37,379 nt of DNA from SG8-39 sp041558415 (GCA_041558415.1 JBFFEY010000027.1:1-37379); one strand, 5' to 3'. Counted from the first letter of the stretch, positions 8,207 through 16,238 are shown. Made by a program: numbers and translations. Notes: generated by a model not told the origin, from the letters alone.

Positions 8207-8255
8207 TTGACATTCGTCATTTCATTCTATAAGTTAGATTCTAACTTTTAGAATC
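8207..8255 (+). promoter_or_regulatory. Promoter with overlapping palindromic operator for the padR-like gene
   Basis: A consensus -35 TTGACA (8207-8212) is followed after 15 nt by TATAAG (8228-8233), close to a -10 box. Overlapping and just downstream of the -10 is a 17-nt palindrome, AAGTTAGATTCTAACTT (8231-8247; arms of 8 nt), interlocked with a second inverted repeat GATTCTA/TAGAATC (8237-8243 with 8249-8255). The start codon of the PadR gene is 33 nt further on. A dyad over the -10 region is the arrangement expected for autorepression by the adjacent regulator; that function is inferred. Confidence 0.6.
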
Positions 8256-8280
8256 AAAGTCGCCGACCACAGAACAACCC

Positions 8281-8592
8281 GTGCTGACAACGAATGAGCA
8301 GTACGTGATGCTCGCCATCGCCCGAGGCGGACGACAGGCGTACGCGCTGTCGATCCAGGACGAGATCAAGGCGCACGGCCATGGGCTGACGCTGGGCGTG
8401 CTCTACACCGTGCTCGGCCGCCTGGAACGCCGCGGCCTGATCCGGCACCGCGATGGCGATCCTTCCCCGGAACGGGGTGACCGGCCGAAGCGCTACTACG
8501 CGCTGACCGGCGCCGGCGTGCGGGAGTTGCGCAGCGCCCTGCGCGTCCTCGACCGCCTCCGCTCCGGCGCCTATTTGCCGCAGGGAGCCTGA
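8281..8592 (+). CDS. PadR-family transcriptional regulator
   Basis: 103 residues from a GTG start. It has the PadR winged-helix pattern: an N-terminal helix (EQYVMLAIARGGRQAYALSIQDEI), the recognition segment LTLGVLYTVLGRLERRGLIRHR, the wing GDRPKRYYALTGAGVREL, and a short C-terminal helix for dimer contacts. This is the short form that controls membrane or transport genes lying directly downstream. The next gene begins 1 nt after its stop, so the two are surely co-transcribed. It is likely to repress its own operon through the palindrome at 8231-8247, with an unknown ligand. A TTGACA promoter at 8207 supports independent transcription. Confidence 0.92.
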   Translation: MLTTNEQYVMLAIARGGRQAYALSIQDEIKAHGHGLTLGVLYTVLGRLERRGLIRHRDGDPSPERGDRPKRYYALTGAGVRELRSALRVLDRLRSGAYLPQGA

Positions 8593-8593
8593 C

Positions 8594-9904
8594 ATGACAA
8601 AGCCAAGTCCCGATGACGATGCCAATGCCCGCTCGAATCCGCAGGCCGCACCCGGCCGCGCGCCGCAGGGCCTGGAACGTCTTGCAACGGGCTGCCTGAA
8701 AGAGAAAGCGGAGGACAGCCGGCTCGGCGATCTCTCCGAGCAATACGTGCGCACGCACGAACGCGTGAGGGCGTATCTCGGCAACACGCGCCTGGCGCTG
8801 ATGTTCTCGCACCTGGCGGCCGATGTGCGCTACCTGTTCTCTGCCGCCAACGTCATGCTGTTCGCCCGCGCGGCCGATCCGGTCCCGCAGGTGGCGGTGG
8901 CAAGCGCCAAGCAGACCATCGCCCTCGATGCCAAGGAGAAAACCATGACCATGCTGCACACCAGTGCCCGCAAGCTGGTGCTGCCTGCGTTGCTGCTCGT
9001 GGGTAGCGCCTTCCTCATCAACGGCGCGGTCAACGCCTGGAACACCTGGCGCGAGACCGAAACGCTGCTCGTCGATCTGCAGCGCGAGAAGGCGGCAGCC
9101 GCGGCTGCGCGAATCGATCAGTTCGTGGCCTCGGTGCAGCGGCAGGTCACCTGGACCTCGCTGCCCCAGGTCGGGGCGAGCATCAACCCGCTGGAGGCGC
9201 GGCGCTTCGACTACGTGAAGCTGCTCAGGCAGGCGAAGGAAATCACCGAGGCGACCTACATCGACGCGGAGGGCCGCGCGCAGGTCACCGTCTCGCGCCT
9301 GCGCATGGACCAGCTGGCCAGCGGCACGGACCTCTCCGCGGATCCACGCTTCCAGGTCGCCAGCCAGGGACAGACCTATTTCGGCCCAGTGTACTTCCGC
9401 AAGAACACCGAGCCCTACATGGCGATGGCAGTGCCTGCGGGCCGCCCCAGAGGCAGCGTGACCGCGGTCGACGTAAACCTGAAGTTCATGTGGGAGGTGA
9501 TCCAGCGCATCCGGGTCGGCGAGACCGGCTTCGCCTACGTGGTCGACCGCGAGGGGCGCCTGATCGCGCATCCGGACATCGCCCTGGTTCTGCAGAAGAC
9601 GGATCTGTCGTCGCTGCCGCAGGTCAAGGCCGCGCTCCCGCGCGAGGGCGCTGCGGCGAGCAAGCTGGCGCCGCTCGGCGAGCCGCGCGATCCGGCAGGC
9701 AACGCGGTGCAGACGGCCTCGGCCCGCATCGAGCCGCTCGGCTGGACGGTGTTCGTCGAGCTGCCCATCGCCGAAGCGCAGGCACCGCTGTGGACCGCCT
9801 TGGTTCGTGTGGCCAGCCTGTTGGCGCTCGGCGTGCTCGCGATCTTTCTCGCGAGCGTGGTGGCCGCGCGCCGCGGCGTGCCCGCGCAACCGGTGCAAAC
9901 CTAG
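8594..9904 (+). CDS. Prefix-domain/Cache fusion membrane protein
   Basis: 436 residues in three parts. Residues ~25-95 (LGDLSEQYVRTHERVRAYLG, then LFSAANVMLFARAAD) resemble the small prefix domain often encoded next to PadR regulators at the front of permeases. Residues 127-148 form a membrane helix. Residues ~150-395 form an extracytoplasmic double-Cache-type sensor (YIDAEGRAQVTVSR, GPVYFRKNTEPYMAMAVP, GETGFAYVVDREGRLIAHP). A second membrane helix spans ~402-424. The protein ends 12 residues later, with no HAMP, kinase, cyclase or methyl-accepting domain. An in-frame ATG at 8945 (Met118), preceded by AAGGAG at proper distance, could start a Cache-only product of 319 residues. It is probably a ligand sensor linked to the upstream PadR protein; the mechanism is unknown. 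Confidence 0.8.
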   Translation: MTKPSPDDDANARSNPQAAPGRAPQGLERLATGCLKEKAEDSRLGDLSEQYVRTHERVRAYLGNTRLALMFSHLAADVRYLFSAANVMLFARAADPVPQVAVASAKQTIALDAKEKTMTMLHTSARKLVLPALLLVGSAFLINGAVNAWNTWRETETLLVDLQREKAAAAAARIDQFVASVQRQVTWTSLPQVGASINPLEARRFDYVKLLRQAKEITEATYIDAEGRAQVTVSRLRMDQLASGTDLSADPRFQVASQGQTYFGPVYFRKNTEPYMAMAVPAGRPRGSVTAVDVNLKFMWEVIQRIRVGETGFAYVVDREGRLIAHPDIALVLQKTDLSSLPQVKAALPREGAAASKLAPLGEPRDPAGNAVQTASARIEPLGWTVFVELPIAEAQAPLWTALVRVASLLALGVLAIFLASVVAARRGVPAQPVQT

Positions 9905-9982
9905 GCGTTGCGGCCGAGCGGCGCAGCGCGCGCAGACGGCCGGAACCGCCCCCGGACAGGGGAAGAAAGAGCACCCCGTCTC

Positions 9983-11191
9983 GTGAGCGGACGCGCGCTC
10001 GTCATCGGCGGCTCGCTCGGCGGGCTGTTCGCCGCCAACCTGCTCGCCGACCAGGGCTGGGACGTCCATGTCTTCGAGCGGGTCGGCGACGACCTTGCCT
10101 CGCGCGGCGCCGGCATCGGCACGCACACCGCGCTGGTGCAGACCCTGGCAAGGCTCGGGATCCCCATGGACGCCGAGCTCGGCTACGAGTCGGGCGACCG
10201 CATCTGCGTGGACCGCGAAGGCCGCATCCTCTACCGCACCCACTGGAATCACGTGATGAGCGCCTGGGCGAACGTCTACCGGCCGCTCAAGGACCGCTTC
10301 CCGCAGGACCGTTACCACTTTTCAAAAGCCCTCGCATCCTTCGAGCACGATCGCCGTGGCGTGACCGCCTTTTTTGAAGACGGCACCTCGGCCTCGGGTG
10401 ATCTCCTCGTCGGCGCCGACGGCCTGCGCTCGGCCGTGCGCGGCAAGCTGTTTCCCGGCGTCGAGCCGCAGTACGCGGGCTACGTCGCCTGGCGCAGCAT
10501 CGTCGACGAGCGCGCGCTGCCGGCCGACGCCCGCCAGTGGCTGCACGGCGGCTACTGGTTCGTGCTGCCGCCGAACGAGATGTTCCTCTGCTACCAGGTG
10601 CCGGCGAAGGGCGGCCTCGCCTGGAACTACGTCTGGTATCACCCGGTCAGCGACGCCGAGCTGCGCGCGCTGTGCACCGATGCCGACGGCAGGACCCATC
10701 CCGGCGGTGGAATTCCGCCGCCGCTTCTGCGCCCGGTTTTCATCGCAGAGATAAAGCGCGAGGCCAAGAGGCTGCTTGCCCCGCAGCTGGCGACGCTGGT
10801 CGACATCTCGCAGCCTTTTTTCCAGGCGGTGTTCGACATCGAGTCGCCGCGACTCACTGCCGGACGCGTCGCGCTGCTCGGCGATGCGGCGTTCGTCGCC
10901 AGGCCGCATATCGGCGCCGGCGTGACGAAGGCCGCTCTCGATGCGCTTTGCCTTTCCAACTCGCTCAACGGCGCGACGCTCGAAGATGCGCTCGCGCGCT
11001 ACGACCGCCTGCGGACCGAATACGGACGCCGCTGCGTTGCGCGCGCGCGGCGCCTCGGGTCGTACATTGAGGCGAAGTCGCGCCCGGAACGCGACTGGAC
11101 GCCGGAGCAGCTCGACCAGCGCCCGGAGCGCCTGTTGAACGAGGTCGCGCTGGCGCTCGAGGAGATTCCCGAGCTCGCGATGGAGGTTTGA
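9983..11191 (+). CDS. FAD-dependent aromatic-type monooxygenase
   Basis: 402 residues from a GTG at 9983. Upstream in-frame starts would only add an Arg-rich, unstructured extension before the FAD fold, so they are rejected. Motifs of the class A flavoprotein hydroxylases are complete: dinucleotide fold ALVIGGSLGGLFAANLLA, the DG motif DLLVGADGLRSAVRGKLF, and the GD motif RVALLGDAAFVARPHIGAG. The GGSLGG variant and overall layout recall 2,6-dihydroxypyridine 3-monooxygenase and related ring hydroxylases. It should use NAD(P)H and O2 to hydroxylate an aromatic or heteroaromatic compound; the substrate is not known. It is soluble and cytoplasmic. It follows the Cache protein by 78 nt on the same strand, without other ring-cleavage genes nearby, so a pathway cannot be named. 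Confidence 0.88.
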   Translation: MSGRALVIGGSLGGLFAANLLADQGWDVHVFERVGDDLASRGAGIGTHTALVQTLARLGIPMDAELGYESGDRICVDREGRILYRTHWNHVMSAWANVYRPLKDRFPQDRYHFSKALASFEHDRRGVTAFFEDGTSASGDLLVGADGLRSAVRGKLFPGVEPQYAGYVAWRSIVDERALPADARQWLHGGYWFVLPPNEMFLCYQVPAKGGLAWNYVWYHPVSDAELRALCTDADGRTHPGGGIPPPLLRPVFIAEIKREAKRLLAPQLATLVDISQPFFQAVFDIESPRLTAGRVALLGDAAFVARPHIGAGVTKAALDALCLSNSLNGATLEDALARYDRLRTEYGRRCVARARRLGSYIEAKSRPERDWTPEQLDQRPERLLNEVALALEEIPELAMEV

Positions 11192-11350
11192 GCCGAGCCG
11201 GGCGCGATGAAGACCCCGCCTCGCGCGCTCGCATAGACGTCCGCGTCGGGTCGTCAGCGGCCCCCGCCCTCGCCTCAAAGCCGCCGTTCGGCCATTGCGG
11301 CCGATGCACCTCAGTCGGCGCGGGTCGACAAGAACGGCTCGCTCGAGTAG

Positions 11351-11506
11351 ATGCGCCTGCTCGCGCTGCGCGACGACGTCGGCCTGCACGCCGAGGAATA
11401 CGAGCCGACGCCCGGGCGCTTGCTGGGCAACTTTCCCCAGCCGCCGAGCCGCGCCGGGCTGGTGAACAGCGCGATCCAGCGCTCCGGCGGACCGACCCCG
11501 CCCTAG
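11351..11506 (+). pseudogene. C-terminal remnant of a GH15 glucoamylase/trehalase-like gene
   Basis: A 51-codon frame reads LLALRDDVGLHAEEYEP, then RLLGNFPQ, then LVNSAI. This matches the C-terminal signature of GH15-family hydrolases (usually of the form LLALRNDVGLLAEEYDP...GNFPQAFSHVALVN). A stop codon lies directly before the first Met, the AFSHVAL part is altered to PPSRAGL, and the preceding 160 nt show no readable GH15 sequence in any frame. It is therefore a decayed tail of a gene that is normally near 600 codons. It overlaps the 3' end of the oppositely oriented oxidoreductase gene by 4 nt. The rest of the 311-nt gap (11192-11350) holds nothing I can recognise. Confidence 0.65.
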
Positions 11507-12867
11507 GCGGCGTCGCGCCGCGTCGCCTGCGGCGCGAAGGCCTGCTCCATCTCGCGCCGCAGCCGCACCGCGCTCTGGTTCTCGTCGATCGCGACGTCGC
11601 TCCAGCGCAGCGGCGTGCCCTGCGCGATCGGCTTCAAAACCTTCCAGCCGTGCGCCAGGCCGAGCGGCAGCAGGCCCTGCGCGCCGGAGATCTCCGCCGG
11701 ACGCAACTGCCCGGCGACGGTGTAGCCGCCCTCGCCGTCGAGCAGCTCGCCCGGCTTGAGGTCGCGCTTCGCCACCGCCACCGCGTCGGCGCGCCAGCCG
11801 GTGGCGCAGCCGGTCGGCTCGCCGCGCACGCCGATCGAGGCCACCGAGATGCCGACCTCGAGCCCGATCAGGTGCCAGCGCTTGTACAGGCAGGCGTAGC
11901 GCCCCGAGGGATCGGTGCGCACCTTGTACTCCTCGAAGCAGCGCCGCACGTATTCGCTTTCGCCCTCGAACACCACCCACACGCCGAAGCGGATGTCGTA
12001 GGGAATCGCGCGGCCGTCAGCCTCGAGCGAGGAAATCACCTCGACCTGTCCCTTGTGATGCAGCTGACCGCCCTCGGCGCGCGGTCGCATGACGAAGGGA
12101 ATGTCGTCGACCGAGGCCGGCGGATAGGCCAGGCCCTCGGGCGCCGGCGTCAGGCCGGTGGCGTTGCACACCGCGCTGCTCTCGATCGACGGCTTCGAGC
12201 CGTCGAGGAAGGAATTAAACATCTTGGGGTTGAGGCCGCCCGCCCTGGCTTGTTCCGGCGTGAGCCCGTAATGCCCCCACACCGTCTCCGGCGTCGACTG
12301 CGCGAACTGCGGCAGCCACTTGTGGCCGCGCCCGGCGGCGACCACCGGAAAGCCCGCGGCGCGCGCCCAGTCGACCAGGTCGCAGATCATCGCCGGCTGG
12401 TCGCCGTAGGCGAGGCTGTAGACCACGCCCGCCGCGGCCGCCTTCTGCGCGAGCAGCGGCCCGCAGTAGGCGTCCGCCTCGACCGTCACCATCACGACAT
12501 GCTTGCCGTTGCGGAACGCCTCCAGCACGTGATCGACCGCGGCGATCGGGTTCCCGGTCGCTTCGACGACGATGTCGATCGCCGGGTGCGCCACCAGCGC
12601 GCGCCAGTCGTCCGACACGTGCGTCGTGCCGTTGTTCAGCGCCGCGTCGAGGCTCTGCGCCGCACAGGCTTCCGGCTTCCAGCCGACGCGGGCCAGGTTC
12701 GCGCGCGCGTTGTCCGGCGCGAGGTCGGCGATGCCGGCGAGGTGCACGCCCGGCGTGCCGGGTACCTGCGCGATGTACATCGCGGCGAACTTGCCGGCGC
12801 CGATCACGCCGACGCGCAAGGGGCGGCCTTCGGCGGCGCGCTGCTGCAGCTTGGCGTAGAGGTTCAC
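11503..12867 (-). CDS. NAD(P)-dependent oxidoreductase with SAF domain
   Basis: 454 residues. An N-terminal Rossmann fold (LRVGVIGAGKFAAMYIAQV, residues ~18-36) with homoserine-dehydrogenase/Gfo-Idh-like topology continues through VEATGNPIAAVDHVLEAFRNGKHVVMVTVEAD. The C-terminal third holds an SAF-like domain (KRDLKPGELLDGEGGYTVAGQLRP and IAQGTPLRWSDVAID), a combination found in a family often annotated only as an SAF-domain oxidoreductase. It probably reduces or oxidises a small carbonyl or hydroxy-acid substrate; the real reaction is not established for the family. Its ATG lies 1 nt after the stop of the PhyH dioxygenase, so both are translated from one message and probably act on one pathway. 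Confidence 0.85.
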   Translation of the reverse strand: MNLYAKLQQRAAEGRPLRVGVIGAGKFAAMYIAQVPGTPGVHLAGIADLAPDNARANLARVGWKPEACAAQSLDAALNNGTTHVSDDWRALVAHPAIDIVVEATGNPIAAVDHVLEAFRNGKHVVMVTVEADAYCGPLLAQKAAAAGVVYSLAYGDQPAMICDLVDWARAAGFPVVAAGRGHKWLPQFAQSTPETVWGHYGLTPEQARAGGLNPKMFNSFLDGSKPSIESSAVCNATGLTPAPEGLAYPPASVDDIPFVMRPRAEGGQLHHKGQVEVISSLEADGRAIPYDIRFGVWVVFEGESEYVRRCFEEYKVRTDPSGRYACLYKRWHLIGLEVGISVASIGVRGEPTGCATGWRADAVAVAKRDLKPGELLDGEGGYTVAGQLRPAEISGAQGLLPLGLAHGWKVLKPIAQGTPLRWSDVAIDENQSAVRLRREMEQAFAPQATRRDAA

Positions 12868-12868
12868 G

Positions 12869-13714
12869 TCAGGCGGCCTCTTTCAGGCCATGCAGCTCCT
12901 CGGCCGGCGTGCCGTCCTTCCAGGGCAGCGGCACGTCGTAGGCCTTGAGCAGGCAGTCGTCGGGCAGGCACTCGATCGGCGTGAAGTCGCGATGCGCGAT
13001 GTAGCCCGGGCGCTTGAAGCGGCGAATGTGGTTCGACACCGCGCACAGCGACAGGTAGACGCTCACGCGGTTCCAGGGCGAGAGATTCGAGGTCGAGGCG
13101 TGCACCAGGCAGCCGTGGAACAGGATCATCGAGCCGGCCGGGCCCTTCGGGGCGACGATGCCGCCGCGCGCGACCAGCTTCGAGATGGTCGCTTGATCGA
13201 TGGTCCACAGCGGATAGCTGGTGGTGGTGGTGTCGTGACCTGCCTCCAGCACGCCCAGCTTGTGGCTGCCCGGGATGAACATCAGCGGGCCGTTGAACTC
13301 GTTCACCTCGTCGAGGAAGATCGCCACGTTCATGGCGCGCGCCTCGGGCATGGCGTCGTCGTTTTTCCAGGTGCCGTAGTCCTGGTGCCACTGCCAGACG
13401 TCGCCGTCGAAGGCCATCTTGCCGTTGATCTTGAACTGGTGCATGTAGAGCTTCTCGCCGAAGACCTGTTCGACCGGCTCGACCATGCGCGGGTGGCGCG
13501 CGAGACGCGCGAACGGCGCGCTGTACAGGTGCGCCGCGAAGTTGATGCGCACCGTCTCGCCGTCCTTCTCGCGCACGTTTTCGGGGCGGCGCTGCGCGTA
13601 GAGCGCGGGCACGGCGTCGGTGAGCACCTTCATCTCGTCGGCCGAGAACAGGCTGGGAAAGAAGAGATACCCTTCGCGATCGAACTGTTCGAGCTGCTGA
13701 TCGGTGAGCTGCAT
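12869..13714 (-). CDS. PhyH/EctD-like Fe(II)/2-oxoglutarate dioxygenase
   Basis: 281 residues. The iron site is visible: H110-x-D112 in VWQWHQDYGTWKND and a distal His in ILFHGCLVHASTSNLSPWNR (H205 favoured, H200 adjacent), with Arg216 for 2-oxoglutarate. The HQDYGTW...DAMPEARAMNVAIFLDE run closely follows the ectoine-hydroxylase branch of the phytanoyl-CoA dioxygenase family. It should hydroxylate a small substrate using O2 and 2-oxoglutarate, giving succinate and CO2. True EctD activity is unlikely, because no ectABC genes are present and the partner gene is an SAF-domain oxidoreductase. It is first gene of a two-gene minus-strand unit; the region between it and the divergent hydrolase-like gene (58 nt) must hold both promoters. 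The Shine-Dalgarno is GGAGG, 7 nt before the ATG. Confidence 0.9.
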   Translation of the reverse strand: MQLTDQQLEQFDREGYLFFPSLFSADEMKVLTDAVPALYAQRRPENVREKDGETVRINFAAHLYSAPFARLARHPRMVEPVEQVFGEKLYMHQFKINGKMAFDGDVWQWHQDYGTWKNDDAMPEARAMNVAIFLDEVNEFNGPLMFIPGSHKLGVLEAGHDTTTTSYPLWTIDQATISKLVARGGIVAPKGPAGSMILFHGCLVHASTSNLSPWNRVSVYLSLCAVSNHIRRFKRPGYIAHRDFTPIECLPDDCLLKAYDVPLPWKDGTPAEELHGLKEAA

Positions 13715-13772
13715 GGCGGTCCTCCTCCGGGGCGCCTATTATCCCGGAAGGAAGAGGTCCTGAGGAGGCCCC

Positions 13773-14651
13773 ATGCGCTGGTTCGCACTCTGTCTCGCAT
13801 TCGTCGCCGCGTCGGCCGCGGCCGATCTCGCGCCCTGGACGCGCACCGAGTTCCCGCAGGACAAGGACAAGTGGTGGTGGGACGCGGAGTGGTGGGCGCA
13901 GGGCCGCATGCCGCAGACCGAGAACCATGCGGTCGACGTGCGCGAGGCCACCTACACGAGCGGCGACGCCGAGGTTCCGGTGCGCATCCACCGCCCGCAG
14001 GGTAACCGGGTCTTTCCGGTGATCGTCTTCATGCACGGACGGCGCGGCATCGACGAGCTGACGCGCCTCATCCCGCTGCGCATCGCGGCGCGCGGCTTCA
14101 CCGTGGTGGCGCCCGACTTCTACAGCGCGCGCTTCATCGACAAGTTCCCGGTGCGCCACGACCCGGCGACCGAGGGCGATGCGGCGGCGGCGATCGACTA
14201 CGCGCTGTCGCTGCCGGAAGCGAAGGGCCAGGCCAAGCTGTGCGTCACCTCGCACACGCGCGGCGGGTACTACGCGCTCAAGGCACTGACGACGCACGGG
14301 CGCCAGGCCAAGGTGGCCTGCTACGTTTCCTGGTATCCGCACTGGCAGGACCCGAACGCGCCCGAGCCGATGCAGGTCTACCAGTACGCGCCCGAGGTCG
14401 ACGCGTTGACGGTGCCGGTGCTGGTGTTTTTCGGCGAGCAGGAACAGTACCAGCGCTATCGCCCGATCCTCGCCGGCATCGAATCGCTGCAGCAGAAAAA
14501 GCGCGATGCGCGGGTGATCGTCTATCCCGGCGTCGGCCGCGGCTTCGATTTCCGCCCGCCCGAAGTGAGGACCTTCGCCGACGACCTGGCGACGCAGGAT
14601 TCTCTGCGCCGCGCCGCTGCGTTCATGCGGGCCGCGCTCGGCCGCCGGTAG
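13773..14651 (+). CDS. Exported dienelactone-hydrolase-like protein with altered triad
   Basis: 292 residues: a Sec-type signal (MRWFALCLAFVAASAAA) and then an alpha/beta-hydrolase fold of the dienelactone-hydrolase family (VPVRIHRPQGN, FPVIVFMHGRRGIDE, FTVVAPDFYSARF). The three catalytic positions look lost. The nucleophile turn normally G-x-C/S-x-G-G reads SHTRGG (Thr162), the acidic position reads GEQEQ (Glu224), and the His position in YPGVGRGF is Arg256. Periplasmic location is predicted. It may be a pseudoenzyme with a binding role or use different chemistry. The N-terminal mature part has an unusual Trp-rich run (DKWWWDAEWWAQ). It is preceded by GAGGAGG and convergent with ftsB, whose stop lies 6 nt away. 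Confidence 0.85.
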   Translation: MRWFALCLAFVAASAAADLAPWTRTEFPQDKDKWWWDAEWWAQGRMPQTENHAVDVREATYTSGDAEVPVRIHRPQGNRVFPVIVFMHGRRGIDELTRLIPLRIAARGFTVVAPDFYSARFIDKFPVRHDPATEGDAAAAIDYALSLPEAKGQAKLCVTSHTRGGYYALKALTTHGRQAKVACYVSWYPHWQDPNAPEPMQVYQYAPEVDALTVPVLVFFGEQEQYQRYRPILAGIESLQQKKRDARVIVYPGVGRGFDFRPPEVRTFADDLATQDSLRRAAAFMRAALGRR

Positions 14652-14657
14652 CGCGCG

Positions 14658-14948
14658 TCAGCGCGCCGGCGCCTGCGGCGTCTCGATGATCTGGAAGAAG
14701 ATCTCGTCCTTCTTCAGCATGCCCTGCTCGTAGCGCGCGCGCTCCTCGATCGCCTCGAGACCTTCCTTCAGGTCGCCCACCTCCGCGGCGAGCGCGGCGT
14801 TGCGCAGCTGCAGCCGCTGGTTATGGCGCCGGTCCTCGGCGAGCTGGCGCTCGACCGCCCAGACCCGCAGCCAGCCGCCCTTGCCGAGCCACAGCGGATA
14901 CTGGATCGCGACGATCAGCGCGCCGAGGATGGCGGCGAGGACCTTCAT
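14658..14948 (-). CDS. ftsB: Cell division protein FtsB
   Basis: 96 residues with the FtsB/DivIC layout: a very short cytoplasmic N-terminus, one membrane helix (about 4-22, VLAAILGALIVAIQYPLWL), then a periplasmic coiled coil (about 32-70, with LRNAALAAEVGDLKEGLEAIEERARYE) and the typical end KKDEIFFQII. It forms the FtsQ-FtsB-FtsL complex that activates septal peptidoglycan synthesis at the division site. It is the last gene of the pyrG-kdsA-eno-ftsB unit, beginning 6 nt after eno. The length and location are those usual in Betaproteobacteria. Confidence 0.96.
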   Translation of the reverse strand: MKVLAAILGALIVAIQYPLWLGKGGWLRVWAVERQLAEDRRHNQRLQLRNAALAAEVGDLKEGLEAIEERARYEQGMLKKDEIFFQIIETPQAPAR

Positions 14949-14954
14949 TCCTCG

Positions 14955-16238
14955 CTAGCGCAGCTGGCGGAACGCGTCCCGGCCGGGATAGTCCACCGAG
15001 TCGCCGAGATCTTCCTCGATCCTCAGCAGCTGGTTGTACTTCGCCACGCGGTCGGTGCGCGACAGCGAACCGGTCTTGATCTGCAGCGCATTGGTGCCCA
15101 CCGCGATGTCGGCGATGGTGGTGTCCTCGGTCTCGCCCGAGCGGTGCGAGATGACCGAGGCGTAGCCGGAACGCTTGGCGAGCTCGATCGCGGCGAAGGT
15201 CTCCGTGAGCGTGCCGATCTGGTTCACCTTGATGAGGATGGCATTCGCCACGCCCTGCTGGATACCCTCCTGCAGGATGCGCGTGTTGGTGACGAACAGG
15301 TCGTCGCCGACCAGCTGCACGCTGCGCCCGAGCCGCTCGCTGAGCAGCTTCCAGCCCGCCCAGTCGGCTTCCGCCATGCCGTCCTCGATCGAGACGATGG
15401 GAAAACGCTCGACCAGCGCGGAGAGGTAATCGGCAAACGCCTCCGAGGAGAGCTTGCGGCCCTCCGAGCCGAGATCGTAGACGCCGTCGACGTAGAACTC
15501 GGAGCTGGCGCAGTCGAGCGCAAGCAGCACGTCCTGCCCGGGCGTATAGCCGGCCTTCTCGATCGACTCGAGAATCAGCTCAATCGCGACCGCGTGCGAC
15601 GACAGGCTCGGCGCGAAGCCGCCTTCGTCGCCCACCGCGGTCGACATGCGCTTGCCGTCGATCAGTTTCTTGAGCGCCTGGAACACCTCGGCGCCGCAGC
15701 GCAGCGCCTCGCGGAAGCTCTGCGCGCCGACCGGCACGATCATGAATTCCTGGATGTCGAGACCGTTGTTGGCATGGGCGCCGCCGTTCACCACGTTCAT
15801 CATCGGCACCGGCATGCGCATCGCGCCCGAGCCGCCGAAGTAGCGGTACAGCGGCAGGCCCGACTCCTCGGCCGCGGCCTTGGCCACCGCCATCGACACC
15901 GCGAGCAGCGCGTTCGCGCCCAGGCGCGACTTGTTGTCGCTGCCGTCGAGGTCGATGAGCGTCCGGTCGATGAAGGTTTGCTCGGAGGCGTCGAGCCCGA
16001 CGATCGCCTCGGAGATCTCGGTGTTGACGTGCTCGACGGCTTTCAGCACGCCCTTGCCGCCAAAACGCTGCGCGTCGTGGTCGCGCAGCTCGATCGCCTC
16101 GCGCGTGCCGGTCGAGGCGCCCGAGGGCACCGCGGCGCGCCCCATGACGCCCGACTCCAGCAGCACGTCCGCTTCGATCGTGGGATTGCCGCGCGAGTCG
16201 AGAATCTCGCGCGCGACGACGTCAACGATGGAGCTCAT
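14955..16238 (-). CDS. eno: Enolase
   Basis: 427 residues, full length for bacterial enolase. It converts 2-phosphoglycerate to phosphoenolpyruvate and is usually also part of the RNA degradosome. Key segments are present: REILDSRGNPTIEADV at the N-terminus, SGASTGTREAIELRD, the Mg2+-binding acids in LALDCASSEFY, IVSIEDGMAEADW and LVGDDLFVTN, the catalytic Lys in LIKVNQIGTLTET, and SHRSGETEDTTIADIAV. It starts 11 nt after the kdsA stop. PEP made here is the co-substrate of the preceding KdsA. Confidence 0.98.
   Translation of the reverse strand: MSSIVDVVAREILDSRGNPTIEADVLLESGVMGRAAVPSGASTGTREAIELRDHDAQRFGGKGVLKAVEHVNTEISEAIVGLDASEQTFIDRTLIDLDGSDNKSRLGANALLAVSMAVAKAAAEESGLPLYRYFGGSGAMRMPVPMMNVVNGGAHANNGLDIQEFMIVPVGAQSFREALRCGAEVFQALKKLIDGKRMSTAVGDEGGFAPSLSSHAVAIELILESIEKAGYTPGQDVLLALDCASSEFYVDGVYDLGSEGRKLSSEAFADYLSALVERFPIVSIEDGMAEADWAGWKLLSERLGRSVQLVGDDLFVTNTRILQEGIQQGVANAILIKVNQIGTLTETFAAIELAKRSGYASVISHRSGETEDTTIADIAVGTNALQIKTGSLSRTDRVAKYNQLLRIEEDLGDSVDYPGRDAFRQLR

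Noticed and set aside
8366..10318. Long minus-strand open frame opposite the PadR, Cache and monooxygenase genes
   Set aside because: It spans three real genes and the gaps between them and has shadow-like composition; no start signal or motif.
12869..13714. Ectoine hydroxylase (EctD) and, with the aspartokinase at 27233, an ectoine pathway
   Set aside because: No ectA, ectB or ectC; the dioxygenase is paired with an SAF-domain oxidoreductase and the aspartokinase is 14 kb away.
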